Made by a program: the position numbers and the translations under genes
Part shown: one piece after another, positions 28,243 through 37,592 of the stretch
How positions within the stretch are numbered: the first letter of the stretch is position 1
Layout: the number at the start of each line of letters is the position of its first letter
The notes under the pieces: generated by a model
What the model saw: the letters and a program-made list of their open reading frames with translations, nothing else
Told to the model about the DNA's origin: nothing
Database searches by the model: none
From: Duganella callida
Lineage (GTDB): Bacteria > Pseudomonadota > Gammaproteobacteria > Burkholderiales > Burkholderiaceae_D
Direction: 5' to 3'
DNA: 40,161 nt
Assembly: GCF_004614165.1 (NCBI RefSeq)
Contig: NZ_SPVG01000199.1
Coordinates: 1 to 40,161 of the forward strand

Positions 28243-29789
28243 GCCGACTCTCCCTTAAACGCGAATGGGTTTTCTACAAATGAACAGGAGTCGGAAAGTC
28301 TACGGACAAGACCAAGACCAACGAGACGCGCCTCGAGATTGTTCCGATTTTCGCTAAGCTCTTCTTGATCCACTAATTTGGCATCAACCAAACGTGCGCC
28401 TTCGGCGTCGCCAAGCACCAAGCTATAGCGGCGCTTGGCTTCGGCCAGGAATTCGTCGAACTGCATGCGATCTTCCACTATCGCAACCACAATCGATTTC
28501 AGAAGGCGGTCGTTCGGCGCATAACGTGTACGACGTGACATTCGGCGCGAGCTAAGCCCGATTGCGCGCGACCATGACGCATGTATCTTTCCAACGTGTT
28601 GCTCGTGACGTGTAAGTGCGAACTCTGTCAGGTCCGCGACTAGATCATCTGGGCTCTTTCCAGAGTAATCTTCGTCATCGCCCCCATCGGCCGGTGGCCA
28701 CTGGAAGTGTTCTCGCATAAGCTTAACTCGCTCTGCATCTGGGAATTCGCCTGACGCTGCCGTCTTCCAACGGTCATCCTGTCGTATTGCCTCGACATGG
28801 GCCCGCACCGCCTTCGCAGGGAGCCCTTGATTGAGTTGGTAGCTGTCTCCAGAGAGAGCGCGAACCTTGGTACGTTCTTTAGAGACAATTTCGCAGACGA
28901 TTTCCACAGGTTCGTCGTCACCAGCTATCCGCTTGGCTCGCTCAAGAAAATAGAGCAGCATGTTTAAGCCTGAGATGGCGATCAGATGCTCTAGGGCGTC
29001 ATAGACTGGCATATCTTTGGCCAAGATTGATAGCCAATCTTCGCAGATTTGATCGAAGCGCGCGTTGGAGACCTCAGGCAGATAGCCAGAGGGTCGGGGA
29101 TCATCTGCGAGCTGAGGGGCGCCTTGAAGCGCACGGGCAAGCCTGTTCATTGGCGCATCGCGATCAAAGAGACGCTTAGCCAAAACGTCGCCAAGCTCCG
29201 TCCCTCGTTCGGCGCGGGTGAGCATCAGGTAGAGCAGCTCGCCTGTGCGTGCAAAAAAGCGCCGGTCATTGCTCATCTTGCCCCGCGAGTCGAACTCTAG
29301 GTCTTCGTAGAGTGCATCGGGGCCAAATGGGAAGACGAATTTCGAGCTCCATCGTTTGTTACTACGAGACTCAAATGAAGAGGAGCGCAAAAGTTCGATA
29401 GCCCTGGCGAAGTCGTCGAAACTGGAGAACGATTGCCGAAGGTAGGCCATGTCGTCGTCCCCATTTCCGGTTTTGCCTTGATCGAATTTCTCAAACCACT
29501 GCCGCCATTTTTCCTCGTCGGGCAGTGCGCTTTCCGAGATATTCTCGACATACGGGTTGTTGAATAGGAGGCCGCGGAGACGGATTTGCCTTTGTGGCTG
29601 AAACTTGACAGCGGCCCCAAACCCTTCTTGAGGACGGAGCGGTTTGGCGAGATTTGAACCGAGCACGCCTAAGAATTCTAGGACGGTCAGGTGCGGCAGC
29701 TGTTCGTCGTAGAGACGATGCCCCCAAATGTTCTCGTCGACGCAAAAGTCGACACTCTTGATCACGGGGCGCTTTATGATTTCGCTCAT
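28236..29789 (-). CDS. sspG: SspG/DptG-like component of the restriction complex
   Basis: A 517-residue protein of mostly charged, helical character with no recognisable motif, signal peptide or membrane segment. It is identified by position: the middle gene between an ATPase (sspF) and a giant FtsK-like protein (sspH), with four-base (ATGA) and seven-base overlaps to either side. In Dnd and Ssp systems the G protein is the least conserved member and is needed by the complex, but its biochemical activity is not known to me. Confidence that it is coding is high; the name rests on synteny. Confidence 0.72.
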   Translation of the reverse strand: MSEIIKRPVIKSVDFCVDENIWGHRLYDEQLPHLTVLEFLGVLGSNLAKPLRPQEGFGAAVKFQPQRQIRLRGLLFNNPYVENISESALPDEEKWRQWFEKFDQGKTGNGDDDMAYLRQSFSSFDDFARAIELLRSSSFESRSNKRWSSKFVFPFGPDALYEDLEFDSRGKMSNDRRFFARTGELLYLMLTRAERGTELGDVLAKRLFDRDAPMNRLARALQGAPQLADDPRPSGYLPEVSNARFDQICEDWLSILAKDMPVYDALEHLIAISGLNMLLYFLERAKRIAGDDEPVEIVCEIVSKERTKVRALSGDSYQLNQGLPAKAVRAHVEAIRQDDRWKTAASGEFPDAERVKLMREHFQWPPADGGDDEDYSGKSPDDLVADLTEFALTRHEQHVGKIHASWSRAIGLSSRRMSRRTRYAPNDRLLKSIVVAIVEDRMQFDEFLAEAKRRYSLVLGDAEGARLVDAKLVDQEELSENRNNLEARLVGLGLVRRLSDSCSFVENPFAFKGESAC

Positions 29790-31687
29790 ACAGGCGCCCT
29801 CACGGTTACAGGGCGGGCAAAGCCACGTCCCCCCGGTTCGATATCGATGAAGTTCAGCGTCAGTGCGGACGATGCCCCCCCCGCCTCGTCATCGTCGCCG
29901 GCAAATCCCGCCTTGCGGACGATTTCGGCTTTCCGTAAAAGCTTGGCTTTAAACGCAAGCAGGTCTTCGAAGCATTCGTTAGAGAAGCTTGCCGGTAATG
30001 CGCCTTCAGCGACACGAGCAAGGAACTCATGTCTGATCGGGGTTAGATCAAACGCGACCGAATTCCCTGGGCCCGGCGACAGCGATACATCGAGCTGCGG
30101 ACGGCCTGTCTCCTCGTCGAGTTTGATGGCCATACCAATTCCACCTTGCCGACGCGACGGCGTTTCATGGTCGCAGAGGACACTCACGCGGCTTTGGGTG
30201 AATCCGCCGGAACTGGCGATGAAGATGCGATCAACGTTTTCTAATAGCAGTCCTGTCATCACGCGGTTGAGTCCCTTTGCGATACGCCCACGAACGACTT
30301 CGCTGACGGGCTTCTTCGCTCGCAGCGATTCGATAATGTCGAGGTAGTCCCCCGCGAATCGGAAGACCGTCATTGACCAGCGAGGGTAGCCTGATTCAGC
30401 ATCAGGGGTCGTGAAATAAAGACGTCGACGCTGAGCTTCAAGCATTTCCAGAAACTCTGTGGGGCCGCTTTCTAAGCGGCTACCCTCATATCCTTCAAGG
30501 TACGCATCTTGGGCGGCATAGAAGTTTGCCGTCGCGCCGTACACAGGATCGCAGCCCACTAGGCGCACAAAGTCGGCCTGTAGTCTCGAGTCGTCTTTGC
30601 CGTAAACCAGCAGCCCGTCGACTGAATTTGTTGTCTCCTCGCCGACTCCAAAGCTGGCCATCGCTTTGAATACGGGGCGATCAGCAGCTCGGCGTTTGGG
30701 TAGATTGGCGCCAAAAGCGTTGGCATAGACACTGGCTTTGCTTATATGTCCAATCTCTTGAATCCTCGCGATGTCAGCGCAAGTCATCAGATTCTCTTTT
30801 ACTTCTTTTGCGTCGGAGTAGCCCAGTACCATGTTCGCACATAGGGCCAGCAAGTCGCGAATTGGAAGATGCAGTCCGTTGAGCCGGGCGATCTCAACCA
30901 GGTCGCCTAAACGGCGCGTGAGCTGTCCCCCGTCGGACTCTCCGAGCAGCCGAAGGCGATTCTCATTTATGGGGCATGTCTTTCCGTCGGAGTTTAACGA
31001 GCAGCGATTGCAGTTATCCCATTCGGAGTGATTAGCTACCGCTTTGGCAACCTCGTCCAGAGTCTTGCGGCTGGTGGTACGACTGAGGTCAAATACCGCT
31101 AGTCGGTCTGGCGCTGGGCCGGCCTGCAAGAACTTCTCTTGTAGTGGCTTACGCAGTGGATGAGCTCGGTTCTGGCGCTTACCTAAATCTCGTAGTCGGT
31201 CCAATAACTGGCCATGATTTGCGGCCAGGATCACTACTTCCGAGTCGTCAGCGCCAAGCACAGAGCGTTCGAGGCGCTCGAGGGGCTGGTCACTTTCCTG
31301 CCCGTTAAATTCAGAAAGGTCCTTGATAAATACCGCCAAGCGTCCATCGGAGAGGAGCAATTCTTTTACGTTACCTTTTGCCGCCCAGACCTTTGGATCA
31401 CCACCGATATGCTTCCAGAGGGCGCGGCAATGATAAGTCTTACCATCTCCAGCAGTCCCTGCGATTAGCATCGAACCGGGGGTCCTAGCTTCAAGATGGT
31501 CAATCATCGCACCTAGTAATGGTGTCGACAGCGCGAGCGGCTGCACACGTGCGCGCCCCAAAGCACCAGCCACGTACTCGTCGAACATAGTGAGATTGTT
31601 TGACGTAGGGCCGTAACTCCGCAGAAAGCGCACCCACACACTGGATGGGGGGAGCAAATTTTCACGCGAAGGCGAGCTATTTTCCAT
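29786..31687 (-). CDS. sspF: SspF/DptF-like P-loop ATPase
   Basis: A 633-residue ATPase that opens the effector operon. Walker A is GTAGDGKT at 77-84. A sensor-like VVILAANHGQ is at about 151-160, and a Cys cluster (Cys226, Cys229, Cys238: NCNRC then TCP) suggests a bound metal, missing a clear fourth ligand. Size and position fit DptF/SspF, which with G and H damages DNA lacking phosphorothioate. The ATG has AAGGGA seven bases upstream. The promoter lies in the 283-base divergent gap shared with the helicase operon. No LexA box is visible in front of it, unlike sspBCD. Confidence 0.8.
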   Translation of the reverse strand: MENSSPSRENLLPPSSVWVRFLRSYGPTSNNLTMFDEYVAGALGRARVQPLALSTPLLGAMIDHLEARTPGSMLIAGTAGDGKTYHCRALWKHIGGDPKVWAAKGNVKELLLSDGRLAVFIKDLSEFNGQESDQPLERLERSVLGADDSEVVILAANHGQLLDRLRDLGKRQNRAHPLRKPLQEKFLQAGPAPDRLAVFDLSRTTSRKTLDEVAKAVANHSEWDNCNRCSLNSDGKTCPINENRLRLLGESDGGQLTRRLGDLVEIARLNGLHLPIRDLLALCANMVLGYSDAKEVKENLMTCADIARIQEIGHISKASVYANAFGANLPKRRAADRPVFKAMASFGVGEETTNSVDGLLVYGKDDSRLQADFVRLVGCDPVYGATANFYAAQDAYLEGYEGSRLESGPTEFLEMLEAQRRRLYFTTPDAESGYPRWSMTVFRFAGDYLDIIESLRAKKPVSEVVRGRIAKGLNRVMTGLLLENVDRIFIASSGGFTQSRVSVLCDHETPSRRQGGIGMAIKLDEETGRPQLDVSLSPGPGNSVAFDLTPIRHEFLARVAEGALPASFSNECFEDLLAFKAKLLRKAEIVRKAGFAGDDDEAGGASSALTLNFIDIEPGGRGFARPVTVRAPV

Positions 31688-31824
31688 TTTATTCCCTTAG
31701 ACGCGACGCTAATTCCAGGTTCCCGGACGATGACTCATTCTTATTCGGCGCCCTTAGGATCAACTGGAGATAATCTGAAGGCTCTTGAGACGGTCGCTTG
31801 GAAACATTTGTACTTCTCGCAAGT

Positions 31825-31852
31825 ATCATATCATGTGATGCCTAAGGGTAAA
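31825..31852 (-). promoter_or_regulatory. Possible promoter of the sspFGH operon
   Basis: Read on the - strand, TTTACC (31847-31852) and TATGAT (31825-31830) are 16 bases apart. The -10 is good and the -35 is weak. It would give a leader of about 130 bases before sspF. Nearby, GTCAC (31858-31862) and GTGAC (31872-31876) form an inverted repeat that might bind a regulator. Confidence 0.3.
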
Positions 31853-31911
31853 AACTTGTCACAATGAACTCGTGACGCTTCGGCACTTTTTTGGTAACAA
31901 GGAATTATATG

Positions 31912-31940
31912 TTGCAAGTAACCAACTGATCCATTAGAAT
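31912..31940 (+). promoter_or_regulatory. Promoter of the winged-helix/helicase operon
   Basis: TTGCAA (31912-31917) and TAGAAT (31935-31940) are separated by exactly 17 bases. The -10 matches five of six consensus bases and the -35 four of six. Transcription would begin about 24 bases before the GTG at 31971. Confidence 0.55.
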
Positions 31941-31970
31941 TCTTTTACCAAATTCACAACATGAATTCTA
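31935..31970 (+). promoter_or_regulatory. Inverted repeat over the -10 element, putative operator
   Basis: TAGAATTC (31935-31942) and GAATTCTA (31963-31970) are perfect inverted copies with 20 bases between them. The first arm contains the -10 element and the second ends right at the start codon. The first gene of the operon encodes a winged-helix protein, so auto-repression is the natural hypothesis. Confidence 0.5.
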
Positions 31971-33050
31971 GTGATTCATATCAAAAAAACGATTAGGTTG
32001 CTGCTGCCTTTTCAGCGCTACAGCCTGAGGGTGTCGCATCGTCTATTGGATAGTCTGGGTGGTGTATCTCGCTTTCTGATGCGCGCGCTGGATAAACAAC
32101 TGTCACTTGAGCAGCTTGCGGAGGTGACTGGTTTGTCGCCGCGAATATTGGTGCAACAGTTGCGTTTCCTTGAACAGCATGGCTTTGTGGCCACAGCCGG
32201 CGAAGGCGGGGCGCCAACGTTGGCGCAACGCGGAGCGCGCATGGTTGAGGTGGAGAACATGCTGCGCGGGTTCGAGCCGGAGGTGTGGCTCGATTCGTTT
32301 ACGCTGCACCGGAAGGATATCCATCTGCTGCTCACACCCCAACCCGAGTTGCTGCTGCACGTGCCCGACGAAGCCGACTTCGGCGATGCGTCCATTCTGC
32401 GACTGCCGGAAAGAAAGTACAGTTATCGGCATTTCGATGAAGCGGGTCGACTGCGCAGGCTGATGGAGCGGGACGTACTCGGGGCCGTCCTCGAATATCA
32501 CTGGCCCGAGGCCGCCGCTCTGATTGGTGAAGAGATGGAGCATTGGGAATATACCCTGCAAGGCCAAGGAGATGATGGCGCAAGGCGATATCTGCCAGTC
32601 GCGTATGCACCGGACGAGTTCCGTCTGCGGCCACACGGCGGTAACGCCGATGAGCGTGTATCGCTGCCGCTGCTGCTGCTACCTGTATTAGGATTGACTC
32701 ACCGCTATACTCGTGCCGAGGGCTTTCCGTGGAAGGTGCCGGTGCCGCCAGCGACAACGCTATATCTGGAGAGGTTGAGCTACGAAACGCTGCCGGGATT
32801 TGTGCCCGCAGACCCCGCAAATGCCACGAATGGCGTGGCTATGCCCGCTTCGGCCTGCGTGGACGGTCCCTTGCCCGAACAGTTGCAAGGGGTGGTTACG
32901 CCGCCTGGGCTGTCGGCGGTGCTTAGCGTTAGCTTGCATCATAGCTTATGCCATATGGACCACCTCGAACTAAGTCGGCAGATGCAGAAGTATCACGACA
33001 TCCGTCTGTTCTCGTCCAACTATCGCCATAATGAAACGGAGCCTGCATGA
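31971..33050 (+). CDS. Winged-helix protein of unknown family, first gene of helicase operon
   Basis: A 359-residue protein read from a GTG at 31971. No ribosome-binding site is clear, so a slightly later start is possible. Residues 30-90 form a winged helix (LSLEQLAEVTGLSPRILVQQLRFLEQHGF), similar to transcription regulators. The remaining 270 residues are not recognised; there are no membrane segments. It overlaps the next gene by four bases (ATGA), and the four genes form a tight operon. It could be the operon's repressor, acting at the inverted repeat just upstream, or a DNA-binding subunit of the complex itself. The long C-terminal part argues for more than simple repression. Confidence 0.65.
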   Translation: MIHIKKTIRLLLPFQRYSLRVSHRLLDSLGGVSRFLMRALDKQLSLEQLAEVTGLSPRILVQQLRFLEQHGFVATAGEGGAPTLAQRGARMVEVENMLRGFEPEVWLDSFTLHRKDIHLLLTPQPELLLHVPDEADFGDASILRLPERKYSYRHFDEAGRLRRLMERDVLGAVLEYHWPEAAALIGEEMEHWEYTLQGQGDDGARRYLPVAYAPDEFRLRPHGGNADERVSLPLLLLPVLGLTHRYTRAEGFPWKVPVPPATTLYLERLSYETLPGFVPADPANATNGVAMPASACVDGPLPEQLQGVVTPPGLSAVLSVSLHHSLCHMDHLELSRQMQKYHDIRLFSSNYRHNETEPA

Positions 33051-33589
33051 TCGCCGTCGATATCTTTGCCGACATGTACGGACTGGACGACACGCAACGC
33101 GAGCGCAGTCACCGCGTCGCGGGCGCGTCGAAGTCACTGTTCATGATGGCGCGCTCTGGGGCGTCAGCCGCCAGTCCGATGATTTTTGTTGATGCCGCCT
33201 TGGCCACGCTGGACGCAGTAGGTGCCTACGCGCGTTATCGCCAAGCCAAAGAGGTTACCGCGCAACTGAATGCGGAAGCCGACAAGCTAGGTGCTTTGCT
33301 GGGGGAGTTGCACAAACAACTGAAGGTGAAGGCGGCTGTGGCCGAAGTGCAGTTCACCCAGGCGCTGCACTCACTACGCCTTCGCTTGCAGCAGCAAACG
33401 CTTGAAATTGAACTGAGCCAAGAACGCTTCAGCAGCTTTTCCCGTCAGGTTAAGTTATTGGGACAGGCCATCGCTAAGCAACGGCTCAATGCCGCGCCTA
33501 ATTGCTTGCCATTGTTGCAGCTCGAAGCCGCCTATTATCAACTGGTTGATGCGCAGTTGCAGACCGCGCTGGACCTGATCAAGGAATGA
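33047..33589 (+). CDS. Coiled-coil protein with hydrophobic segment, unknown function
   Basis: A 180-residue protein that starts within the last four bases of the winged-helix gene. Residues about 30-60 are rich in Ala, Met and Phe and may contact or insert into the membrane. From about 65 to 150 the sequence has heptad-like Leu/Gln/Glu patterning typical of a long coiled coil. There is no catalytic motif. Its place between a regulator and a membrane-anchored helicase suggests a structural or scaffold subunit. I do not recognise the family. Confidence 0.65.
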   Translation: MIAVDIFADMYGLDDTQRERSHRVAGASKSLFMMARSGASAASPMIFVDAALATLDAVGAYARYRQAKEVTAQLNAEADKLGALLGELHKQLKVKAAVAEVQFTQALHSLRLRLQQQTLEIELSQERFSSFSRQVKLLGQAIAKQRLNAAPNCLPLLQLEAAYYQLVDAQLQTALDLIKE

Positions 33590-33599
33590 GGGATTGATC

Positions 33600-34040
33600 A
33601 TGAAAAAACCTACGCCAAAAAATACTCCGCGAGCCAAGGACGGAGATGGAAAGATCCCGGCCCAGGTGCTAAGCAAGATGCTCGACGTCGGTAAGGGCGC
33701 TCTGTCAACCGGCGACAGCATTGTGGGGTTGTTCAAGGAAAAAGAGCGCACCAAGCAGGTATTGGCCGAAGCCGCCGGCAGGGTCGCGGAAGCGCAGGAG
33801 GTCACTAAGCAGACGGTTGTTAATGCCGGCGTCCAGATCACTGACATCCATCGCGCGCATCACGAAAACGTCATGAGGCACGAACAGGAGATGGCGAAGC
33901 TGCAGGGGCAGCGGGAAGACGCCCGTGTACGCAATCGCGCCAGCGAGCGCCTGCTAGACAAGCTTTTGGACGAACCGGGCAACAAGGAAATTCTGGCCGA
34001 AGAGTACCGCGCAACGATCACCAGCGACAAGAAGCCCTGA
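33600..34040 (+). CDS. Small charged coiled-coil protein, unknown function
   Basis: A 146-residue protein read from the ATG at 33600, which has GAGGGA six bases upstream; a TTG at 33594 is in frame but lies right beside that site. The N-terminus is Lys/Pro-rich and basic, and the middle and C-terminus are a highly charged helix (many Glu, Lys, Arg, Gln) likely to form a coiled coil. It has no Cys and no enzyme motif. It lies 10 bases after the previous gene and 3 bases before the helicase gene, so it is co-expressed and probably a partner of the helicase. Confidence 0.65.
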   Translation: MKKPTPKNTPRAKDGDGKIPAQVLSKMLDVGKGALSTGDSIVGLFKEKERTKQVLAEAAGRVAEAQEVTKQTVVNAGVQITDIHRAHHENVMRHEQEMAKLQGQREDARVRNRASERLLDKLLDEPGNKEILAEEYRATITSDKKP

Positions 34041-34043
34041 CCA

Positions 34044-37000
34044 ATGGTGCCATTTTTTATTGCCGGTGCGGTGGTGCTGGGGGCTACCGCGCTAGCGTGG
34101 CTGCTTGACGAGGAAACCAAAGAAGAACGCAGCCTGCATGATGGGTTGCGCCGTCGCAACGCCGATTTGCGCAGCCAGTTATATGCCGCGCCGGGCGAGA
34201 GCGCAAAGGCGCTAGCGGCACGGCGCAGGCAAGCTGCGCTGACGCTAGCGACGAACCAGCGCGCATACTGCGATGGCTACCGGCGCAGACTGGAGGAGCC
34301 TGCGCAGGAATTCCGCACGCTAGCTTCCGCGCTGCAGGCAGATTTGGCTGACAGCTCGATCAGTCCTTTCCGCCGCAACGCGCTGCGCCTGCTGCAGGCG
34401 CGCCTTGAAGATACGCGCAACCGGCTCGAAGCCTACCAGCGTTATTGCGACTGGTATGTCGAGCAACTGGACCGGATGCTGGCCCGCGACCGCTACGACA
34501 GCATCTTGTCGTTCCCCGATCCGCAGTCACGCTTGCCGGAAAACTGGTACTACAACGGCAAAGTCGCACTAGCATCCGTCGCCGAGTTGACCGGCATGCT
34601 CAACAGCTATGGACAGGTCTTGGAGCTCCAGACGGAGCGGCTCGGCGAACAGCAATACAGCGACGCCAGGCAGCGAGCACTGATGCTGCAGTATCCGGAT
34701 CAGGAAGCAATACCGGTGCAGATGAAAGGGGGGAAGAATCCTCGTTACTTCAAGGGCTGTATATTGCGCGGCGCGCTGCATGTCGAGCACATTCTCGAGA
34801 AGCTGCCGTGCAGCGCTTTTGTCGAGCGTCCCGTCTCCGGCAAGAACGGCGACGGCTATATCGTGCGTTGCTACCCTAGCTTCTATCCCGTCGATAAGCA
34901 GCAAAGTCTAAGCGGTGGCATCGTCGCCTTCCTGCCTCGCGCGGAGGCCAGTTTCCCCGGCAAGCGCTACAACGCGGGCGAGCGGTTGCAGGTGTATCCG
35001 CATTATTTTGATTTGCTGCTGAGTGCCGACGCAGTGACTGTAACTGAGCAGGTTGAGTCGCTGGAGCTGGGGGGCGGCAGCGCCGCCCCGGTTTTCCTGC
35101 ATGTGGACGGCTCCGAGCACGACCTGCATCCCTTGCTGCAGGAGCACGATGCGGTCTGGCAATTGCGGGCCTACATGGATACCGAAGGCGGGGGATTGGT
35201 TACCCTGCAGTTCGGCGCGTGGCAGATTGCTGCCGAGGTTTGTGAAAAGGACAATCAGCTGCGTGTGACAAGCCTGAATCGCACGGGCGTCGACAGTGTG
35301 CAGCTGGATCAGTTGCCTTTTTCGATGCGGCTGATCAGCGCCGAGCTGAGAGACAGCGTGTTTTGCGATGGACTGCAGTTCCACAAGTTCCTGCAGTTCT
35401 GTCGGCAGCAGTCGTTGTTTGGCGGAGACGAGGCGGCAAGGAAGGCCTCCGGAAAATTTTTCGAACGCTGGAATAAGGTCACGGAATTTCTGATTGACGA
35501 GGAAGGCTACCGCAGCTTTTCCCTATCGCCGCAAGCGGAGCCAGCAGAATACGAGTGGGACTGTGCGTGTCCGGTCCATCTGCGCGACATATTGCAGGAT
35601 TTGCTCGACGATGCACAGTCGCCACCGCGCTTATATCTGGAAGAGTGCTACGCCAACCGCAGCGGAGAACGTCGCTGGCTGCAGATCGGCGAGCTGGAGG
35701 GGTTACCGGAAGCGCTGGGCGGTGGCGTATTCCGTCTGTCGCACAAAGGCATCATGCGGCCGACGCCAGAGCAGGGTTATCAGTCGGTGGCGCCGGCTCA
35801 GGTCCGGCTACGCTTCCCGAACGGGGGCGACCTCGCCAATCTCGGGCGACAGAAGCGAGCGTTGCAGGGTTTCATGGGCGGACGGTCGTTGAACCGCACT
35901 TTGCAGCAATTGTTGCTGATGCCGCAGCGTTACGTCCCTGAACCCGACCCCTACTGGACCGCGCGCATTGCCAAAGGCCTGCAATGGCAAAATTCCAACT
36001 GGGCCGATCCGGTGAAGGCGACGACCGCCAAGCGGGTGGTGGAACAGGCATTAGCCGAGAGTAATCTGTATTTGATTCAGGGGCCGCCGGGAACCGGCAA
36101 GACGACCTGTATCGTCGAGTTGCTGCATCAGATATTTAAGGCCCAGCCCGATACGCGTGTGTTGGTGGTTTCGCAGCAAAATACGGCAGTGGACAATGCA
36201 CTGGACCGCTTCCTGGAACGGTATCCAGACGCTGTCGGCAACGTGCTTCGCATCGCCAATAAGACTGCCAGAGTGCAATCCAACCTGCAGCATGTGACAA
36301 CCGAGGCTATTCTCAAAGATTACCTGGAGGACCGGCGCGAGGATGAACGTCTCTCCCGCGCGGACATGCCTGCCCGCGCGGAATGGATACATGCATGGAT
36401 AGACGCTGTGTATCGTCCTCAAAACCGCGAGCCGTTCGACGCTGAGTTGAGCGAACTGTTGGTCGGCGGTTATACGCTGGTCGGCGCGACCTGCGTTGGT
36501 CTAGCGTCGCGCCGCCACGGGATGGATAGATTGACGTTTGACATCTGTATTATTGACGAGGGTGGTCGTTCGACAGTACCTGAGTTGTTGATACCTCTGA
36601 TGCGGAGCCGCAAGGCGATCATCATCGGTGACCACTACCAGCTGCCTCCGAGCATAGCTAGTCGGCTGCAAGAGCCTGACGCTAAAGAACATTTACCATT
36701 CTTGGAGCAGACTTTCCTCAAAACCAGTTTCTTTGAGCATCTTTACGAGAACCTGCCGCCCCTTTGCCGAGGGCGGCTGGTCGAACAATACCGCATGGTC
36801 GAGCCCATCGGCGATCTGGTGGCAGACTTGTTTTACAGCCAAGGCGGAGAGCGCGGCCTGTTCAACGGGAAGCAGCATGACCGAGGGGAGTTTTTAGATC
36901 AGGTGCATACGCTACGCTGGATTAACGTCGAAGCGGGAATTCAGGAAAAGGAGAATGGCGTTGGTCCAAGTTTGTTCAACCGCGGCGAAGCGCAAGCCCT

Positions 37001-37472
37001 CGTGGATTTTCTTTTGTCGGCGGCACGCAAGCTGAGCCACCGCAAAAAAAACATAGGCAACGCTTCTCTGCGCAAAACGGTGGCTGTGATCACCCCCTAT
37101 GGCGCGCAGAAACGCTTGATCAAGGACATGCTGGCCAAGCATGCCTCAATCGAACAGATGATGCAGGTAGACGTCGATACGGTCGATAGTTTTCAAGGAA
37201 GTGAAGCCGATATCGTGTTGTACTCAACCGTGCGCACTCAGGGCAATATCAGCTTCCTGTTAGATCGTCAGCGTCTCAATGTGGCTTGCTCGAGGGCGCG
37301 TGAAAATCTGGTGTTTTTCGGTGCCACAAGATTTCTGCGCGAGCGCGAGGCACGCAGCAAGAAGTTCTTGTTCAGCACCATAATGGAACGCGCAAAATAC
37401 GACCATGGACCGTCTACGATTTCGGGAAAGCCACAGGCGCGTCATGCGCAAATAGCGCGCAAGCGCGCCTGA
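34044..37472 (+). CDS. Membrane-anchored Upf1-like superfamily 1 helicase
   Basis: An 1142-residue protein. Residues 3-21 are one hydrophobic helix (VPFFIAGAVVLGATALAWLL) followed by coiled coil, so it is probably tethered to the inner membrane with its bulk in the cytoplasm. The C-terminal half is an SF1 helicase of the Upf1/DNA2 kind: GPPGTGKT at 680-687, IIDEGGRS with D838-E839, GDHYQLPPS from 862, DSFQGSEAD with Q1051, and RLNVACSRAREN with R1084. Residues 150-660 are unassigned. Upf1-like helicases unwind RNA or DNA 5' to 3' and appear in several phage-defence systems. The substrate here is unknown. It is the last and largest gene of a four-gene operon. Confidence 0.88.
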   Translation: MVPFFIAGAVVLGATALAWLLDEETKEERSLHDGLRRRNADLRSQLYAAPGESAKALAARRRQAALTLATNQRAYCDGYRRRLEEPAQEFRTLASALQADLADSSISPFRRNALRLLQARLEDTRNRLEAYQRYCDWYVEQLDRMLARDRYDSILSFPDPQSRLPENWYYNGKVALASVAELTGMLNSYGQVLELQTERLGEQQYSDARQRALMLQYPDQEAIPVQMKGGKNPRYFKGCILRGALHVEHILEKLPCSAFVERPVSGKNGDGYIVRCYPSFYPVDKQQSLSGGIVAFLPRAEASFPGKRYNAGERLQVYPHYFDLLLSADAVTVTEQVESLELGGGSAAPVFLHVDGSEHDLHPLLQEHDAVWQLRAYMDTEGGGLVTLQFGAWQIAAEVCEKDNQLRVTSLNRTGVDSVQLDQLPFSMRLISAELRDSVFCDGLQFHKFLQFCRQQSLFGGDEAARKASGKFFERWNKVTEFLIDEEGYRSFSLSPQAEPAEYEWDCACPVHLRDILQDLLDDAQSPPRLYLEECYANRSGERRWLQIGELEGLPEALGGGVFRLSHKGIMRPTPEQGYQSVAPAQVRLRFPNGGDLANLGRQKRALQGFMGGRSLNRTLQQLLLMPQRYVPEPDPYWTARIAKGLQWQNSNWADPVKATTAKRVVEQALAESNLYLIQGPPGTGKTTCIVELLHQIFKAQPDTRVLVVSQQNTAVDNALDRFLERYPDAVGNVLRIANKTARVQSNLQHVTTEAILKDYLEDRREDERLSRADMPARAEWIHAWIDAVYRPQNREPFDAELSELLVGGYTLVGATCVGLASRRHGMDRLTFDICIIDEGGRSTVPELLIPLMRSRKAIIIGDHYQLPPSIASRLQEPDAKEHLPFLEQTFLKTSFFEHLYENLPPLCRGRLVEQYRMVEPIGDLVADLFYSQGGERGLFNGKQHDRGEFLDQVHTLRWINVEAGIQEKENGVGPSLFNRGEAQALVDFLLSAARKLSHRKKNIGNASLRKTVAVITPYGAQKRLIKDMLAKHASIEQMMQVDVDTVDSFQGSEADIVLYSTVRTQGNISFLLDRQRLNVACSRARENLVFFGATRFLREREARSKKFLFSTIMERAKYDHGPSTISGKPQARHAQIARKRA

Positions 37473-37592
37473 GCTGGATGGCCAGGGTACACACCAAATC
37501 CACAAGCACTAAGGTTCTAAATTGGGGCGTGAGGTAAGTTGACATCACGCTTACGTTATCCGTACCGGCGCGTCTATGATAAGAAGTTCTCT

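Noticed and set aside
22837-31687. DndFGH (DptFGH) restriction genes of a Dnd system
   Set aside because: The three proteins resemble that set, but no dndB, dndD or dndE is present and the adjacent modification genes are DUF4007, a large ATPase and a PAPS reductase, which fit SspBCD. The Ssp name was kept with the shared ancestry noted.
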